A DNA stretch of 64,000 nt from Clostridia bacterium. Lineage in GTDB: Bacteria; Bacillota; Clostridia; Oscillospirales; Acutalibacteraceae. How positions within the stretch are numbered: position 1 is the first letter of the stretch; every line of letters begins with the position of its first letter. Below are positions 9,159-18,498 of this stretch, in pieces. The DNA is taken from positions 1 to 64,000 of the forward strand of contig CAAGJJ010000106.1 in assembly GCA_900770165.1 (NCBI GenBank), read 5' to 3'. The position numbers and the translations under genes are program-made. The notes below the pieces were generated by a model. It was not told the origin of the DNA, made no database searches, and worked only from the letters and a program-made list of their open reading frames with translations.

Positions 9159-9187
9159 TTGATAAATTTTTTATTTAATGTTAAAAT
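9159..9187 (+). promoter_or_regulatory. Probable glnA promoter
   Basis: TTGATA (9159-9164), a 17-bp spacer and TAAAAT (9182-9187), about 95 bp upstream of the glnA start. It is one mismatch from consensus in each box. No GlnR-type operator was recognised. Confidence 0.4.
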
Positions 9188-9283
9188 TATAAGAAGATTT
9201 TAAAGAATGTATTTTACTCAAGAGATAACTTATAAATATTTTAATATATATTTAAGTATAGTTTGAGTATAGGAGGCAGTACA

Positions 9284-10624
9284 ATGATAAAAAAAAGAGG
9301 ATACAGTAAAGAAGATATACTTAGTATAGTTGATAAAGAGGATATAAGATTTATTCGTTTACAATTTACAGATATTTTTGGATCGTGTAAAAATGTTGCA
9401 ATTACAAGGAGTCAGTTGGAAAAGGCTTTAGACAATAAATGTATGTTTGATGGGTCATCAATTGAAGGATTTGTAAGAATAGAAGAGTCTGACATGTATT
9501 TGTATCCAGATTATAGTACATTTATGATGTATCCATGGAGCCCTGAACCGGGTAAGGTCGCAAGAATAATTTGTGATGTTTATAAACCTGATGGCACACC
9601 ATTTGATGGTGACCCTAGATATATTTTAAAAAATATAATAAGTGAAGCTGCAGAAATGGGATATACATTTAATGTAGGTCCTGAGTGTGAGTTTTTTTTA
9701 TTTCAAACAGATAATGATGGTAACCCCACAACGAAAACGATAGACCAAGGTGGATATTTTGAACTAGGGCCTGTAGATAGAGGGGAAGAAGCAAGAAGAG
9801 ATATATGTATAACACTTGAAGAAATGGGATTTGAGATAGAAGCATCACATCATGAGTGTGCACCAGGTCAACATGAAATAGATTTTAAGTACGATGAGGC
9901 TATGAATGCAGCAGATAACATAATGAGTTTTAAGCTTGCTGTTAAATCTATTGCCGATAAACATGGTTTACATGCTACATTTATGCCTAAACCAATCTAT
10001 GGTATAGCTGGTTCAGGAATGCATATTAATATGTCGTTATGTAAAGATGGAAAAAATGCATTTTATGATAAGGATGACGAAAATGGTTTAAGCAAGATAG
10101 CGTATAATTTTATTGCTGGAGTAATATTACATGCTAAAGCTATGACAGGTATAACAAATCCTATAGTAAATTCATATAAAAGATTAGTTCCAGGGTTTGA
10201 AGCACCTGTGCATATAGCGTGGTCTGCTAAGAATAGGAGTCCTTTGCTAAGAATTCCTGCAGCAAGAGGAGAAGGAACCAGAATTGAACTTAGAAATCCA
10301 GATCCATCTGCAAATCCATATTTAGCATTGGCGGTATGTTTGGCCGCTGGTTTAGATGGTATAAAAAGAAATTTGACACCTCCGCCACAAATTGATAGTA
10401 ATGTGTTTAAAATGACAGAGAGTGAAAGAGAATCTAAAGGCATTGAAAATATACCACAAAATTTAGCAAAGGCAATACGTGCAATGAAAAGAGACAGTAT
10501 TATAAATAAGACTTTAGGAAACCATGCGTTTGAAAAATATATAACTTATAAAGAGGCTGAGTGGAGAAGTTATAGAAATCAAATTACTAAATGGGAAATT
10601 GACCAGTATTTATATAAGTATTAA
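9284..10624 (+). CDS. glnA: Glutamine synthetase, type I
   Basis: Makes glutamine from glutamate, ammonia and ATP in the cytoplasm as a dodecamer, the main nitrogen assimilation step. The 446 aa contain the beta-grasp N-domain ([18 protein letters not shown]), the metal-ligand region [25 protein letters not shown], the ATP-binding GSGMHINMS and the arginine loop [16 protein letters not shown]. The length and sequence fit the short GSI-alpha form of Firmicutes. The ATG at 9284 follows TAGGAGGC. A TTG seven codons upstream lies before that site and is rejected. It is a single gene with its own promoter and terminator. Confidence 0.96.
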   Translation: MIKKRGYSKEDILSIVDKEDIRFIRLQFTDIFGSCKNVAITRSQLEKALDNKCMFDGSSIEGFVRIEESDMYLYPDYSTFMMYPWSPEPGKVARIICDVYKPDGTPFDGDPRYILKNIISEAAEMGYTFNVGPECEFFLFQTDNDGNPTTKTIDQGGYFELGPVDRGEEARRDICITLEEMGFEIEASHHECAPGQHEIDFKYDEAMNAADNIMSFKLAVKSIADKHGLHATFMPKPIYGIAGSGMHINMSLCKDGKNAFYDKDDENGLSKIAYNFIAGVILHAKAMTGITNPIVNSYKRLVPGFEAPVHIAWSAKNRSPLLRIPAARGEGTRIELRNPDPSANPYLALAVCLAAGLDGIKRNLTPPPQIDSNVFKMTESERESKGIENIPQNLAKAIRAMKRDSIINKTLGNHAFEKYITYKEAEWRSYRNQITKWEIDQYLYKY

Positions 10625-10662
10625 TCTTTGCATAGATAATATTTTATTTGCATATTATTAGT

Positions 10663-10701
10663 AAAACATCCGAGTTTATTATATAACTCGGATGTTTTAT
10701 T
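10663..10701 (+). terminator. glnA terminator
   Basis: A perfect 14-bp stem (10663-10676 with 10685-10698) has an A run on the left and a TTTTATT tail on the right, 38 bp after the glnA stop. Confidence 0.85.
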
Positions 10702-10728
10702 AAGGTTTTTAAATTTAGGAGGTAGACT

Positions 10729-11874
10729 ATGAAAATAATTAGATGTATTTGTCTTTTTCTTACATTTATTTTACTGCTTGCAACTCCTATAGATGTATTG
10801 TCTGTGAGTGATGATGAAATTACAGCACCAAGTGCTGTTTTAATGGAGCCTAAAACAGGAAAAATATTATATGAAAAGAATCCTCATGAAATAAGAGCTT
10901 GCGCATCTATTACTAAGGTAATGACACTTGTTTTAGTAATGGAGGCAATAGATTCCGGTGAGATATCTTTAACTGATAATGTAACAGCTAGTGCTCATGC
11001 TGCTTCAATGGGAGGTTCTGACATATGGCTTGAAGATGGAGAAGTGATGAGTGTAGACGATTTAATAAAAGCTACTGTAGTTGCTTCAGCAAATGATGCT
11101 GCTGTTGCATTGGCAGAGCGCATAGCAGGGTCTGAAGATACTTTTGTAGATAAAATGAATGAGAAAGCAAAAATGTTAAATATGAATGATACGGTTTTTA
11201 AAAATTGTAATGGCTTAGATGAAGAAGGACATTTGACATCTGCTTATGATGTTGCATTAATGTCGAGAGAATTAATTAAACATAAATTAATATATAATTA
11301 TACCTCTATATGGATGGATAATTTAAGAGATGGAAAAACACAAATTGTTAATACTAATAAACTCTTAAAGAGTTATAAAGGAATAACCGGATTAAAGACA
11401 GGAACAACAAATGAAGCGGGGAGTTGCATTTCAGCAACAGCAAAAAGAGATGATCTTGAATTAATATCAGTTGTGCTAGGAAGCAAAACTGGTAAGGAAC
11501 GATTCAGCGATGCTGCAGCCCTTTTGGATTATGGCTTTGGCAATTTTACAATGATATCTCCTGTTGTACCTGAAAACTTTTATGATTCAGTAGTAAAGGT
11601 TAAAAATGGTATGGAAAGTACTGCTAATACGCAAATTAGATTAAACGGAAATTTTTTGATTCCAAAAGGCAGAGAAAATGATATAAAGAGTGATTTACAG
11701 CTTGAAGAAGAAGTTGAGGCACCAGTGTATAAAGACCAAAAACTTGGATCGATAAGTTTTAGCTTAGATGATGATGTTTTAGCTCAGTATAGCATAACGT
11801 CTTTAACTGAGGTGCAAAAAATGAATTTTAAATCAGTATTTTATGTTTTATCACGCCAATTATTAAAATTATAG
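10729..11874 (+). CDS. dacF: D-alanyl-D-alanine carboxypeptidase (PBP5/DacF type)
   Basis: Trims the terminal D-alanine from peptidoglycan stem peptides outside the membrane. A signal peptide spans about residues 1-25. The penicillin-binding catalytic motifs are all present: SITK (the nucleophile serine, near residue 64), SAND (near 122) and KTGT (near 225). A C-terminal PBP5_C-type beta domain follows, and an amphipathic C-terminal helix (about 365-381) could anchor it to the membrane. At 381 aa it matches the DacF group of spore formers. It has a good AGGAGG site. The exact paralogue name (dacF or dacB) is inferred from overall resemblance. Confidence 0.85.
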   Translation: MKIIRCICLFLTFILLLATPIDVLSVSDDEITAPSAVLMEPKTGKILYEKNPHEIRACASITKVMTLVLVMEAIDSGEISLTDNVTASAHAASMGGSDIWLEDGEVMSVDDLIKATVVASANDAAVALAERIAGSEDTFVDKMNEKAKMLNMNDTVFKNCNGLDEEGHLTSAYDVALMSRELIKHKLIYNYTSIWMDNLRDGKTQIVNTNKLLKSYKGITGLKTGTTNEAGSCISATAKRDDLELISVVLGSKTGKERFSDAAALLDYGFGNFTMISPVVPENFYDSVVKVKNGMESTANTQIRLNGNFLIPKGRENDIKSDLQLEEEVEAPVYKDQKLGSISFSLDDDVLAQYSITSLTEVQKMNFKSVFYVLSRQLLKL

Positions 11875-11913
11875 TTTATAAATAAAAAATATTTTAAAAT
11901 ATTTAGCTATTCC

Positions 11914-11942
11914 TTGCAAATGTACTTAATATATTGTAAAAT
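11914..11942 (+). promoter_or_regulatory. pgi promoter
   Basis: TTGCAA (11914-11919), a 17-bp spacer and TAAAAT (11937-11942), 30 bp before the pgi start codon. Confidence 0.5.
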
Positions 11943-11972
11943 AAAACTATATCTAAATCAGGAGGTATGTAA

Positions 11973-13310
11973 ATGGCCACAAAGTTAAGTGATAGACATT
12001 TACAAAATTTTATTAATACAGATGAATATAATGGAATTGAACCTCAGGTAGAGGTAGCTCACAATTTACTTCATTCAGGTAAGGGCCTTGGTAATGATTA
12101 TATCGGATGGCTAGACCTACCATGCAATTATGATAAAGAAGAATTTAATAGAATTAAAATAGCAGCTGAAAAAATAAAATCTAATACTGATGTTTTTATT
12201 GTTATTGGTATAGGAGGCTCATATCTTGGAGCTAGAGCAGCTATTGAATTTTTAAAGTCTCAGAATTATAATGCTCTTAAAAAGGATACACCAGATATTT
12301 ATTTTGCAGGTAATAATATTAGTTCCGATTATTTAAGTAATTTATTGTCTATATGTGACGGTAAAGATGTGTCAGTAAATATTATTTCTAAGTCTGGAAC
12401 GACAACAGAACCAGCTATTGCTTTTAGAGTGTTTAGAGATTATCTTGAAAAAAGATATGGCAAAGAAGAAGCAAGAAATAGAATTTATTGCACAACAGAT
12501 AAAGAAAAAGGAACACTAAAAAAATTGGCTGAAAGAGAAGGCTATGAAAGCTTTGTAGTTCCAGATGATATTGGTGGAAGATATTCAGTTTTAACTGCAG
12601 TTGGATTATTACCTATTGCTGTTAGCGGTGCTGATATAGATAAATTAATGTTAGGTGCGGCAAAGGCAAGGGAAGAGCTTTCTAATCCTAAATTGAGTGA
12701 GAATGATTGTTATAAATATGCTGCAATAAGAAATTTACTTTATAGGAAGGGTAAAAATACAGAAATATTAGTAAGCTATGAACCTAGCTTTTCTATGATG
12801 TCTGAATGGTGGAAACAACTTTACGGTGAAAGTGAAGGTAAGAATCATAAAGGGCTATTCCCAGCTTCAGTAATTTTCTCAACAGATTTGCACTCAATGG
12901 GACAGTTTATTCAAGATGGTAGCAGAATTATGTTTGAGACAGTTGTGTTAATAGATAAAGCAAAGAATGATATATTTATTCAAGATGACCCTGAAAATGT
13001 TGATGGACTTAATTTCTTATCGGGAAGATCAATGTCTTATATAAATAGAAAAGCATTTGAAGGGACTGTTCTTGCACATACAGATGGAGACGTTCCCAAT
13101 GTAATACTTAGTATTCCAGAAGCCAATGAGGAAGAATTAGGATACTTAATTTACTTCTTTGAAAAAGCTTGTGCTATTTCTGGATATATTATGGGAATTA
13201 ATCCATTTGATCAACCAGGAGTTGAAAGTTATAAAAAGAATATGTTTGCTCTTTTAGGAAAACCAGGATATGAAGCCCAAAAAGAAGAACTGACAAAGAG
13301 GCTTAAGTAA
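11973..13310 (+). CDS. pgi: Glucose-6-phosphate isomerase
   Basis: Interconverts glucose-6-phosphate and fructose-6-phosphate in glycolysis. The 445 aa fit the compact bacterial form. Recognisable blocks are [12 protein letters not shown] (sugar-phosphate binding), [14 protein letters not shown], the [16 protein letters not shown] motif and [14 protein letters not shown] with the catalytic Glu. It has its own AGGAGG site and promoter. No glycolytic operon partner is adjacent. It would supply glucose-6-phosphate on the route to the glycogen genes later in the window. Confidence 0.95.
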   Translation: MATKLSDRHLQNFINTDEYNGIEPQVEVAHNLLHSGKGLGNDYIGWLDLPCNYDKEEFNRIKIAAEKIKSNTDVFIVIGIGGSYLGARAAIEFLKSQNYNALKKDTPDIYFAGNNISSDYLSNLLSICDGKDVSVNIISKSGTTTEPAIAFRVFRDYLEKRYGKEEARNRIYCTTDKEKGTLKKLAEREGYESFVVPDDIGGRYSVLTAVGLLPIAVSGADIDKLMLGAAKAREELSNPKLSENDCYKYAAIRNLLYRKGKNTEILVSYEPSFSMMSEWWKQLYGESEGKNHKGLFPASVIFSTDLHSMGQFIQDGSRIMFETVVLIDKAKNDIFIQDDPENVDGLNFLSGRSMSYINRKAFEGTVLAHTDGDVPNVILSIPEANEEELGYLIYFFEKACAISGYIMGINPFDQPGVESYKKNMFALLGKPGYEAQKEELTKRLK

Positions 13311-13382
13311 GGTCTATAAAACAGAAAGACATTATGTAAATAACCGCAAAAGCGGGATATTATAAAATCAGGAGGGATATTT

Positions 13383-13799
13383 ATGGTAACTCTAATAGTT
13401 GGCAATAAAGGATCAGGAAAAACAAAGAAACTTATTGATTTAACAAATAAGGCTATTGAAGACTCTAATGGAAATGTGGTTGTAATTGAAAAAGGAACAA
13501 AGCTAACATATGATGTAAGTCATAAGGCAAGACTCATTAATACAGATCAATTTGATATAGAAGGCTTTGATACTTTTTATGGTTTTATTAGTGGGATCTG
13601 TGCAGGAAACTATGATGTTACACATATATTAATTGATTCAACACTAAAAATAGGTGGAAACGATATAGACGCACTTGCAAAGTTTGTTGATAAAGTTAAT
13701 AAAATAGCATCGAAGACGGATACAAAATTTGCAATTTCAGTTTCTTGCGATGAAAGTGATATTAAAGGTAAAATTAGTACAGAGATTAATAGAGCTTAA
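13383..13799 (+). CDS. Conserved P-loop protein of unknown function, 138 aa
   Basis: Starts with a nucleotide-binding P-loop, VGNKGSGKTKKL (residues 6-17), and has a possible Walker B strand THILIDST near residue 80. It is cytoplasmic, with no signal or TM segment. Related short P-loop proteins occur across Clostridia and are sometimes annotated as PilT-like ATPases, but the usual PilT domains are absent. A strong AGGAGG site precedes the ATG. It lies between pgi and an F420-ligase-like gene, and a terminator-like hairpin separates it from the latter. No function can be assigned. Confidence 0.7.
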   Translation: MVTLIVGNKGSGKTKKLIDLTNKAIEDSNGNVVVIEKGTKLTYDVSHKARLINTDQFDIEGFDTFYGFISGICAGNYDVTHILIDSTLKIGGNDIDALAKFVDKVNKIASKTDTKFAISVSCDESDIKGKISTEINRA

Positions 13800-13830
13800 A
13801 TTTAGAAATCTTAATTAACAGATTATGTGT

Positions 13831-13868
13831 TTACTGTCGAATAAGATATTCGGCAGTAACTTTATTTT
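13831..13868 (+). terminator. Terminator after the P-loop gene
   Basis: A stem of about 12 bp (13831-13842 with 13848-13859, one G-U pair) is followed by TTTATTTT. It lies 30 bp after the stop. Confidence 0.65.
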
Positions 13869-13918
13869 GCTTAAGTTAGCATGATGTTAAATTTAATTAA
13901 AATATTAAGGAGACAGTT

Positions 13919-14656
13919 ATGGGATTTAGAAATACTCCTGAAACTAAATGTGAAAAAAATGGAATAACATATTATGTTAGGAAAAATGTTATTGTAGATG
14001 GTATTGAATATGAAAGGCATGCAGTCCAAACTCATTTTGTTGAGCGAGGAGAATCTTATATAGAATTGCTTGAACAATATGTTGCGCCTTTGTATGAACC
14101 TGGAGATATTCTTTCAATAAGTGAAAAAGTAATTACTATGTGTCAAAATAATGTAGTAGAAAAAAGTGATGTTAAAGTAGGATTTTGGGCACGAAATTTG
14201 TCTAAATTTGCAGCTTCTAATAATCATGGTATTGCAATGGACGAACCTTATAAACTACAGTTAGCTATTAATATTGCAGGCCTTCCTAGAATATTATTAG
14301 CAAGTGCTTGTTCAGCTGTAACTAAGCTATTTGGTAAAAAAGGTGTATTTTATAAAATAGCAGGGAATGGTATTGACGGAATAGATGGGTTTTATATGGG
14401 TTCATCGTTCGATATATATCATGATATAGCTTTGTTAAATCCTAGAAATCCCAAAAAGGTATGCAATGAGATTTATAACAAACTAGATATAAGTTGCATG
14501 ATTGTTGACGCGAATGATTTAAGTGTAGAAATATTCGGTAAGTCAGATTCCTTAACCGATGTTAGTGATGACCATTTAATTAATGTTATTAGAGATAATC
14601 CTGCAGGACAATCAGATGAACTTACACCATTTATAATTTTGAGAGAAATAAAATGA
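13919..14656 (+). CDS. Coenzyme F420-0:L-glutamate ligase-like protein
   Basis: The 245 aa resemble the CofE/FbiB ligase fold (PF01996), with PGDILSISEKVI near residue 60, an internal KFGKK/GVFYKIAGNGIDGIDG segment and a conserved aspartate pair VDANDLSVE. In methanogens and actinobacteria CofE adds glutamates to coenzyme F420. Most Clostridia do not make F420 and no other F420 gene is nearby, so the true substrate is probably different. It is preceded by GGAGACAG. It stands alone between two hairpins or promoters. Intact and with host-like codon use. Confidence 0.65.
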   Translation: MGFRNTPETKCEKNGITYYVRKNVIVDGIEYERHAVQTHFVERGESYIELLEQYVAPLYEPGDILSISEKVITMCQNNVVEKSDVKVGFWARNLSKFAASNNHGIAMDEPYKLQLAINIAGLPRILLASACSAVTKLFGKKGVFYKIAGNGIDGIDGFYMGSSFDIYHDIALLNPRNPKKVCNEIYNKLDISCMIVDANDLSVEIFGKSDSLTDVSDDHLINVIRDNPAGQSDELTPFIILREIK

Positions 14657-14673
14657 TGTTTTGTAAATATCTA

Positions 14674-14702
14674 TTGACAAAAGTATGAAGGAAATATATA
14701 AT
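14674..14702 (+). promoter_or_regulatory. Promoter of yceD-rpmF
   Basis: Perfect TTGACA (14674-14679), a 17-bp spacer and perfect TATAAT (14697-14702), 26 bp before the yceD start. Full consensus suits a highly expressed ribosomal protein transcript. Confidence 0.7.
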
Positions 14703-14728
14703 AATCTAGTGTAGCACTGAGGTGTGAT

Positions 14729-15226
14729 ATGATTCTTAATTTAAAAAAAGTGTTTATAAATGAAGAGGAATCACTTACATTTGAATATCAAATGGATATG
14801 TCTAATGTGAAATTTGATGGTTGTAATCCATTTATAGATCCAGTTGAAGTTCAAGGAAATGTAGAAAATTCTGATGGTATTGTAACTTTAAATTATAAAG
14901 TTGTGCTTAATTATTATCATCCATGCGATAGATGTATGAATGATGTAAAACAAACTTTTAAATATTCATTTAATCATATTCTTTGCCTAAAGGATAATGA
15001 TAGTGATTTAAATGAAACGTATATAATACTAGATGAATATGAATTAGATCTGGACAAACAGGTTGAAACTGATTTATTCCTTGAATTACCATCTAAGGTT
15101 CTTTGCAGTGATAATTGTAAAGGGCTTTGTGATAAATGTGGTAAAGATCTAAATAAGGGTACTTGCAATTGTGTTACATATCAAGTTGATCCTCGTTTGG
15201 AGGTATTAAAAGATTTAATAGATTAA
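14729..15226 (+). CDS. YceD family protein (DUF177)
   Basis: A protein of 165 aa, nearly always encoded just before rpmF, as here. It has a probable metal-binding cysteine set: CDRC near residue 71, then CSDNCKGLCDKCGKDL and a CNC near residues 130-150. The C-terminal DPRLEVLKDL is a signature of the family. YceD-type proteins have been linked to rRNA maturation and to 23S rRNA accumulation in plants and bacteria, but the molecular role is not settled. It is cotranscribed with rpmF from the consensus promoter. Confidence 0.8.
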   Translation: MILNLKKVFINEEESLTFEYQMDMSNVKFDGCNPFIDPVEVQGNVENSDGIVTLNYKVVLNYYHPCDRCMNDVKQTFKYSFNHILCLKDNDSDLNETYIILDEYELDLDKQVETDLFLELPSKVLCSDNCKGLCDKCGKDLNKGTCNCVTYQVDPRLEVLKDLID

Positions 15227-15275
15227 AACAAGGCATATGCTTTGTTTACTTAATTTTGGCAAGGAGGTGCTGACG

Positions 15276-15458
15276 GTGGCGGTACCGAAGAGTAAAGTTT
15301 CTAAGGCTAGAAGAAATAAGAGAAGATCTAATGTCTGGAAGATTTCTGCTCCTGCTCTTATGAAATGCCCAAAGTGCGGTGAGTTTAAAACACCACATAG
15401 GGTTTGTGGCAGTTGTGGTTATTACAATGGTAGAGAAGTTGTAAAAAAAGATGCATAA
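15276..15458 (+). CDS. rpmF: 50S ribosomal protein L32
   Basis: Small large-subunit ribosomal protein of 60 aa. The typical start is AVPKSKVSKARRNKRRS, and a zinc ribbon follows with CPKCGEF and CGSCGYY. The GTG at 15276 is the start because AAGGAGGTG precedes it by a few bases and the next residues AVPK are universal in L32. An ATG at 15237 would add 13 residues and is rejected. It is followed by a strong terminator. Having four zinc-binding cysteines makes it a C+ form. Confidence 0.95.
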   Translation: MAVPKSKVSKARRNKRRSNVWKISAPALMKCPKCGEFKTPHRVCGSCGYYNGREVVKKDA

Positions 15459-15478
15459 CTAATTGTTAACATTACCAT

Positions 15479-15516
15479 AAAAGCAGAGGAGGAGCAATCC
15501 TCCTCTGCTTTTACGT
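15479..15516 (+). terminator. rpmF terminator
   Basis: A perfect 15-bp stem (15479-15493 with 15498-15512) with a GCAA tetraloop, an A run on the left and a T run on the right, 20 bp after rpmF. Confidence 0.92.
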
Positions 15517-15584
15517 TGATTAAAAAATGAACTTTGTGTTAAATTAATATATATATTAATATGTATGTTTAAGGAGGATAAAGC

Positions 15585-16907
15585 ATGGCAAAGCCAGTTG
15601 TGGCAATAGTAGGAAGACCAAATGTTGGCAAGTCTACGCTTTTTAATAAACTAATTGGAAAGAGAATTTCTATTGTAGATGATACACCAGGTGTTACTAG
15701 AGATCGAATATATGGAGAATGTGAATGGAAAAATAGAACTATTTCAATTATCGATACAGGTGGAATAGAACCTTATTCAAATGATATAATATTATCTCAA
15801 ATGAGGAGGCAAGCTCAGCTTGCAATAGATGCTGCAGATGTAATTATTCTTGTTACAGATATAAAGTCAGGTCTAGTTGCTACAGATAAAGAGGTTGCAG
15901 AAATACTTCAAAGAAGTGGAAGACCGGTTATAGTTTGTGTTAATAAGTGCGATAAAATAGGAGATATAGAACCTGAATTTTATGAATTTTATAATTTGGG
16001 TTTGGGAGATCCAATACAAGTTTCATCGGTCCATGGCCATGGAACAGGAGATCTACTTGATGCAATTTATGAATATCTTCCTGAAGATAAAGAGACTGAT
16101 GAAAAGAATGATGTTATCAGTGTAGCAGTAATAGGAAAACCTAATGCAGGTAAATCTTCTCTTGTAAACAAAATAGTCGGTAATGATAGATGTATAGTAT
16201 CAAATATTGCAGGAACTACAAGAGATTCTATAGATACAGTGATAGAAAATAAATATGGAAGTTTTATACTTACAGATACAGCAGGAATTAGAAGGAAAAA
16301 TAAGATAGACGATGCAATTGAAAAATATAGCATTATAAGGGCTAAAATGGCAATAGAACGTTCAGATGTTTGTGTAATAATGGTAGATGCTACACAGGGC
16401 TTTACTGAACAAGACTCGAAAATCGCTGGTCTTGCACATGAAGCAGGTAAAGGCTGTGTAATAGCCGTAAATAAATGGGATGCTCTTGAAAAAGATAATA
16501 AGACAATGTCTGAATTTAGGAAGAAACTTCAAAATGATTTTTCCTTTATGTCTTACGCGCCTATAATTTTTATTTCTGCTAAAACAGGGCAGAGGCTTGA
16601 CGTTTTGTTTGAAACAATAAAAATGGCTGCAAATTCTAATTCTATGAGGATTTCTACTGGTACGCTTAATGATTTATTGTCACAGGCTGTTACAAGAGTA
16701 CAACCACCTTCAGACAAGGGAAGAAGATTAAAGATTTATTATATGACTCAAGCTTCAACAAAACCACCTACATTTGTTTGCTTTGTAAATTCAGCGCAAT
16801 TATTTCATTTTTCTTATCAGAGATATATAGAGAATAGAATACGAGAGACTTTTGGTTTAGAAGGGACACCTGTTCACTTTGTTATTCGTGAACGCGGAGA
16901 TAAATAA
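15585..16907 (+). CDS. der: Ribosome biogenesis GTPase Der (EngA)
   Basis: Essential double GTPase that assists maturation of the 50S subunit. The first G domain has GRPNVGKST (residues 9-17), DTPGVTRD, DTGG and NKCD. The second has GKPNAGKSS near residue 184, DTAGIRRK and NKWD. A C-terminal KH-like domain occupies roughly residues 350-440. The 440-aa length is standard. An AAGGAGG site precedes the ATG. plsY follows after 2 bp, so the two are cotranscribed, a common arrangement in Clostridia. Confidence 0.97.
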   Translation: MAKPVVAIVGRPNVGKSTLFNKLIGKRISIVDDTPGVTRDRIYGECEWKNRTISIIDTGGIEPYSNDIILSQMRRQAQLAIDAADVIILVTDIKSGLVATDKEVAEILQRSGRPVIVCVNKCDKIGDIEPEFYEFYNLGLGDPIQVSSVHGHGTGDLLDAIYEYLPEDKETDEKNDVISVAVIGKPNAGKSSLVNKIVGNDRCIVSNIAGTTRDSIDTVIENKYGSFILTDTAGIRRKNKIDDAIEKYSIIRAKMAIERSDVCVIMVDATQGFTEQDSKIAGLAHEAGKGCVIAVNKWDALEKDNKTMSEFRKKLQNDFSFMSYAPIIFISAKTGQRLDVLFETIKMAANSNSMRISTGTLNDLLSQAVTRVQPPSDKGRRLKIYYMTQASTKPPTFVCFVNSAQLFHFSYQRYIENRIRETFGLEGTPVHFVIRERGDK

Positions 16908-16909
16908 TT

Positions 16910-17620
16910 ATGGGGGATAACTTAAGTATGTTGAACTTAAATTATATTATAGCTGCAGTTATAACTATGGTAGTATCTTATTTATTAGGAAGCATAAGTT
17001 TTTCAATAATTATAACCAAGAAATCAAAATTAAAAGCAGACATACGTACAATGGGAAGTGGTAATGCTGGGTTTACTAATGTTTTAAGATCTGTTGGAAA
17101 AGTTCAAGCAATTTTAACAATGTTAGGCGATTTTTTAAAATGTGTGTTGGCTATATTATTTAGTAGATTTGTATTTACATCTAAATTATTATTTGAAACT
17201 CAAAATTATGAAACAATACAATATGCAGCTTATTTAGCTGGACTATGTTGCTTTTTAGGGCATATATATCCTTGTTTCTTTAATTTTAAAGGCGGTAAAG
17301 GAGTGCTAACAGCTGCTGCAATAGTACTTATGACTGATTGGAGAATATTTTTTATAGCTATAGGGGTATTTTTGATATGTCTAATAGTTTCAAAAATAGT
17401 TTCTTTGTCGTCCATTATTGCTGTATCCGTTTATCCTATATCTACATTTGTAATAGGATATTTTTGGGACTATAACTTTAATAAAGTTTCTTTACAGTAC
17501 GTATTGACTGTAACAGCTTTATCTGTGATTATTTCTTTTTTTATAATATATTCACATAGGTCAAATATAAAAAGATTAAAAAATGGTACAGAAAAAAAAA
17601 TTAGTGTAAAAAAGAATTAA
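16910..17620 (+). CDS. plsY: Glycerol-3-phosphate acyltransferase PlsY
   Basis: Membrane enzyme that adds an acyl group from acyl-phosphate to glycerol-3-phosphate, the first step of phospholipid synthesis. It has about five to seven hydrophobic helices in 236 aa. The three family motifs are visible: GSISFSIIITK near residue 27, MGSGNAGFTNVLR near 47-60 and NFKGGKGV near 125. It lies 2 bp after der. No strong ribosome binding site is seen, so translation is probably coupled. The C-terminus is lysine-rich. Confidence 0.93.
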   Translation: MGDNLSMLNLNYIIAAVITMVVSYLLGSISFSIIITKKSKLKADIRTMGSGNAGFTNVLRSVGKVQAILTMLGDFLKCVLAILFSRFVFTSKLLFETQNYETIQYAAYLAGLCCFLGHIYPCFFNFKGGKGVLTAAAIVLMTDWRIFFIAIGVFLICLIVSKIVSLSSIIAVSVYPISTFVIGYFWDYNFNKVSLQYVLTVTALSVIISFFIIYSHRSNIKRLKNGTEKKISVKKN

Positions 17621-17635
17621 AATTAATTATAAAAT

Positions 17636-17668
17636 CTCCCTTTCATGCATATAAGTTAAGAAAGGGAG
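17636..17668 (+). promoter_or_regulatory. Hairpin that includes the pdaB ribosome binding site
   Basis: A perfect 9-bp stem pairs CTCCCTTTC (17636-17644) with GAAAGGGAG (17660-17668) around a 15-nt loop. The right arm contains almost all of the GGGAGG ribosome binding site (17664-17669) of the next gene. There is no T run, so it is a poor terminator. It could limit translation. Confidence 0.5.
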
Positions 17669-17679
17669 GTTATTATATT

Positions 17680-18447
17680 ATGAGATTTTTTATTTTAACT
17701 AAGCAAAAATTAGCTATAATAACTTTTTGTGCATTAGCTATAGTAATAACAGCTGGTATTTCTATTAGAGGAATAGCTGCAGTAACCGCGTCAGCATCAG
17801 CGTCAAAAAAGATACCTATATATTATGTGCAAAAAGAAGAAAAGTTAGTGAGTTTATCGTTCGATGCAGCATGGGGAAACGAACAAACCCAAGAATTATT
17901 AGATATATTAGATAAGTATAATATTAAAACAACTTTCTTTTTAGTAGGGTCGTGGGTAGATAAATATCCTGAGTCAGTTAAAGCTATTTATGATGCAGGA
18001 CATGATGTTTCTAATCATTCTGACACACATCCACATATGTCTAAAATGCCCAAGGAAAAAATTAGAGCTGAAATAGAAAATTGTAATAATAAAATTGAAG
18101 CTTTAATAGGTGTAAAACCAAGTCTTTTTAGACCACCATACGGTGATTATAATAACACAGTAGTAGAAACGGTAAATGAATTAAATATGTATTGTATGCA
18201 GTGGAATATTGACAGTTTAGACTGGAAAGATCCATCACCAGAGCAAATTAAAAAGAATATAATGAGTAAAATAAAGCCGGGTTCTATAATATTAATGCAT
18301 AATGGGGCCAAAAATACTCCAGCGGCATTACCAATGGTAATAGAGGCAATAACAGGAGAAGGTTATAATATTGTTCCAATATCGCAGATAATATATCAGT
18401 GTCCATATACAACAGATCACGAGGGAAAACAGTGTCCGAATAGTTGA
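17680..18447 (+). CDS. pdaB: Polysaccharide deacetylase, PdaB-type sporulation protein
   Basis: Carbohydrate esterase family 4 (NodB) protein of 255 aa, close to the 254 aa of B. subtilis PdaB. An N-terminal TM or signal segment spans about residues 8-35. The catalytic motifs are SFDAAWG (motif 1; Ala replaces the usual second Asp, as in PdaB), NHSDTHPHM (metal-binding histidines), RPPYGDYN, DSLDWKDP and LMHNG. PdaB acts on spore peptidoglycan or is needed for spore stability. The metal-site aspartate variant is typical of this subgroup. The ribosome binding site lies in a hairpin. Confidence 0.82.
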   Translation: MRFFILTKQKLAIITFCALAIVITAGISIRGIAAVTASASASKKIPIYYVQKEEKLVSLSFDAAWGNEQTQELLDILDKYNIKTTFFLVGSWVDKYPESVKAIYDAGHDVSNHSDTHPHMSKMPKEKIRAEIENCNNKIEALIGVKPSLFRPPYGDYNNTVVETVNELNMYCMQWNIDSLDWKDPSPEQIKKNIMSKIKPGSIILMHNGAKNTPAALPMVIEAITGEGYNIVPISQIIYQCPYTTDHEGKQCPNS

Positions 18448-18458
18448 GTATAATACAT

Positions 18459-18498
18459 AAAAAATAAATGAGTACTTTTAAGTACTCATTTATTTTTT
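18459..18498. terminator. Bidirectional terminator
   Basis: A long near-perfect palindrome (AAATAAATGAGTACT and its complement) has A and T runs on both sides. It serves the deacetylase on the plus strand and the solute-binding gene on the minus strand, whose stop codon (18490-18492) lies in the right arm. Confidence 0.85.
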
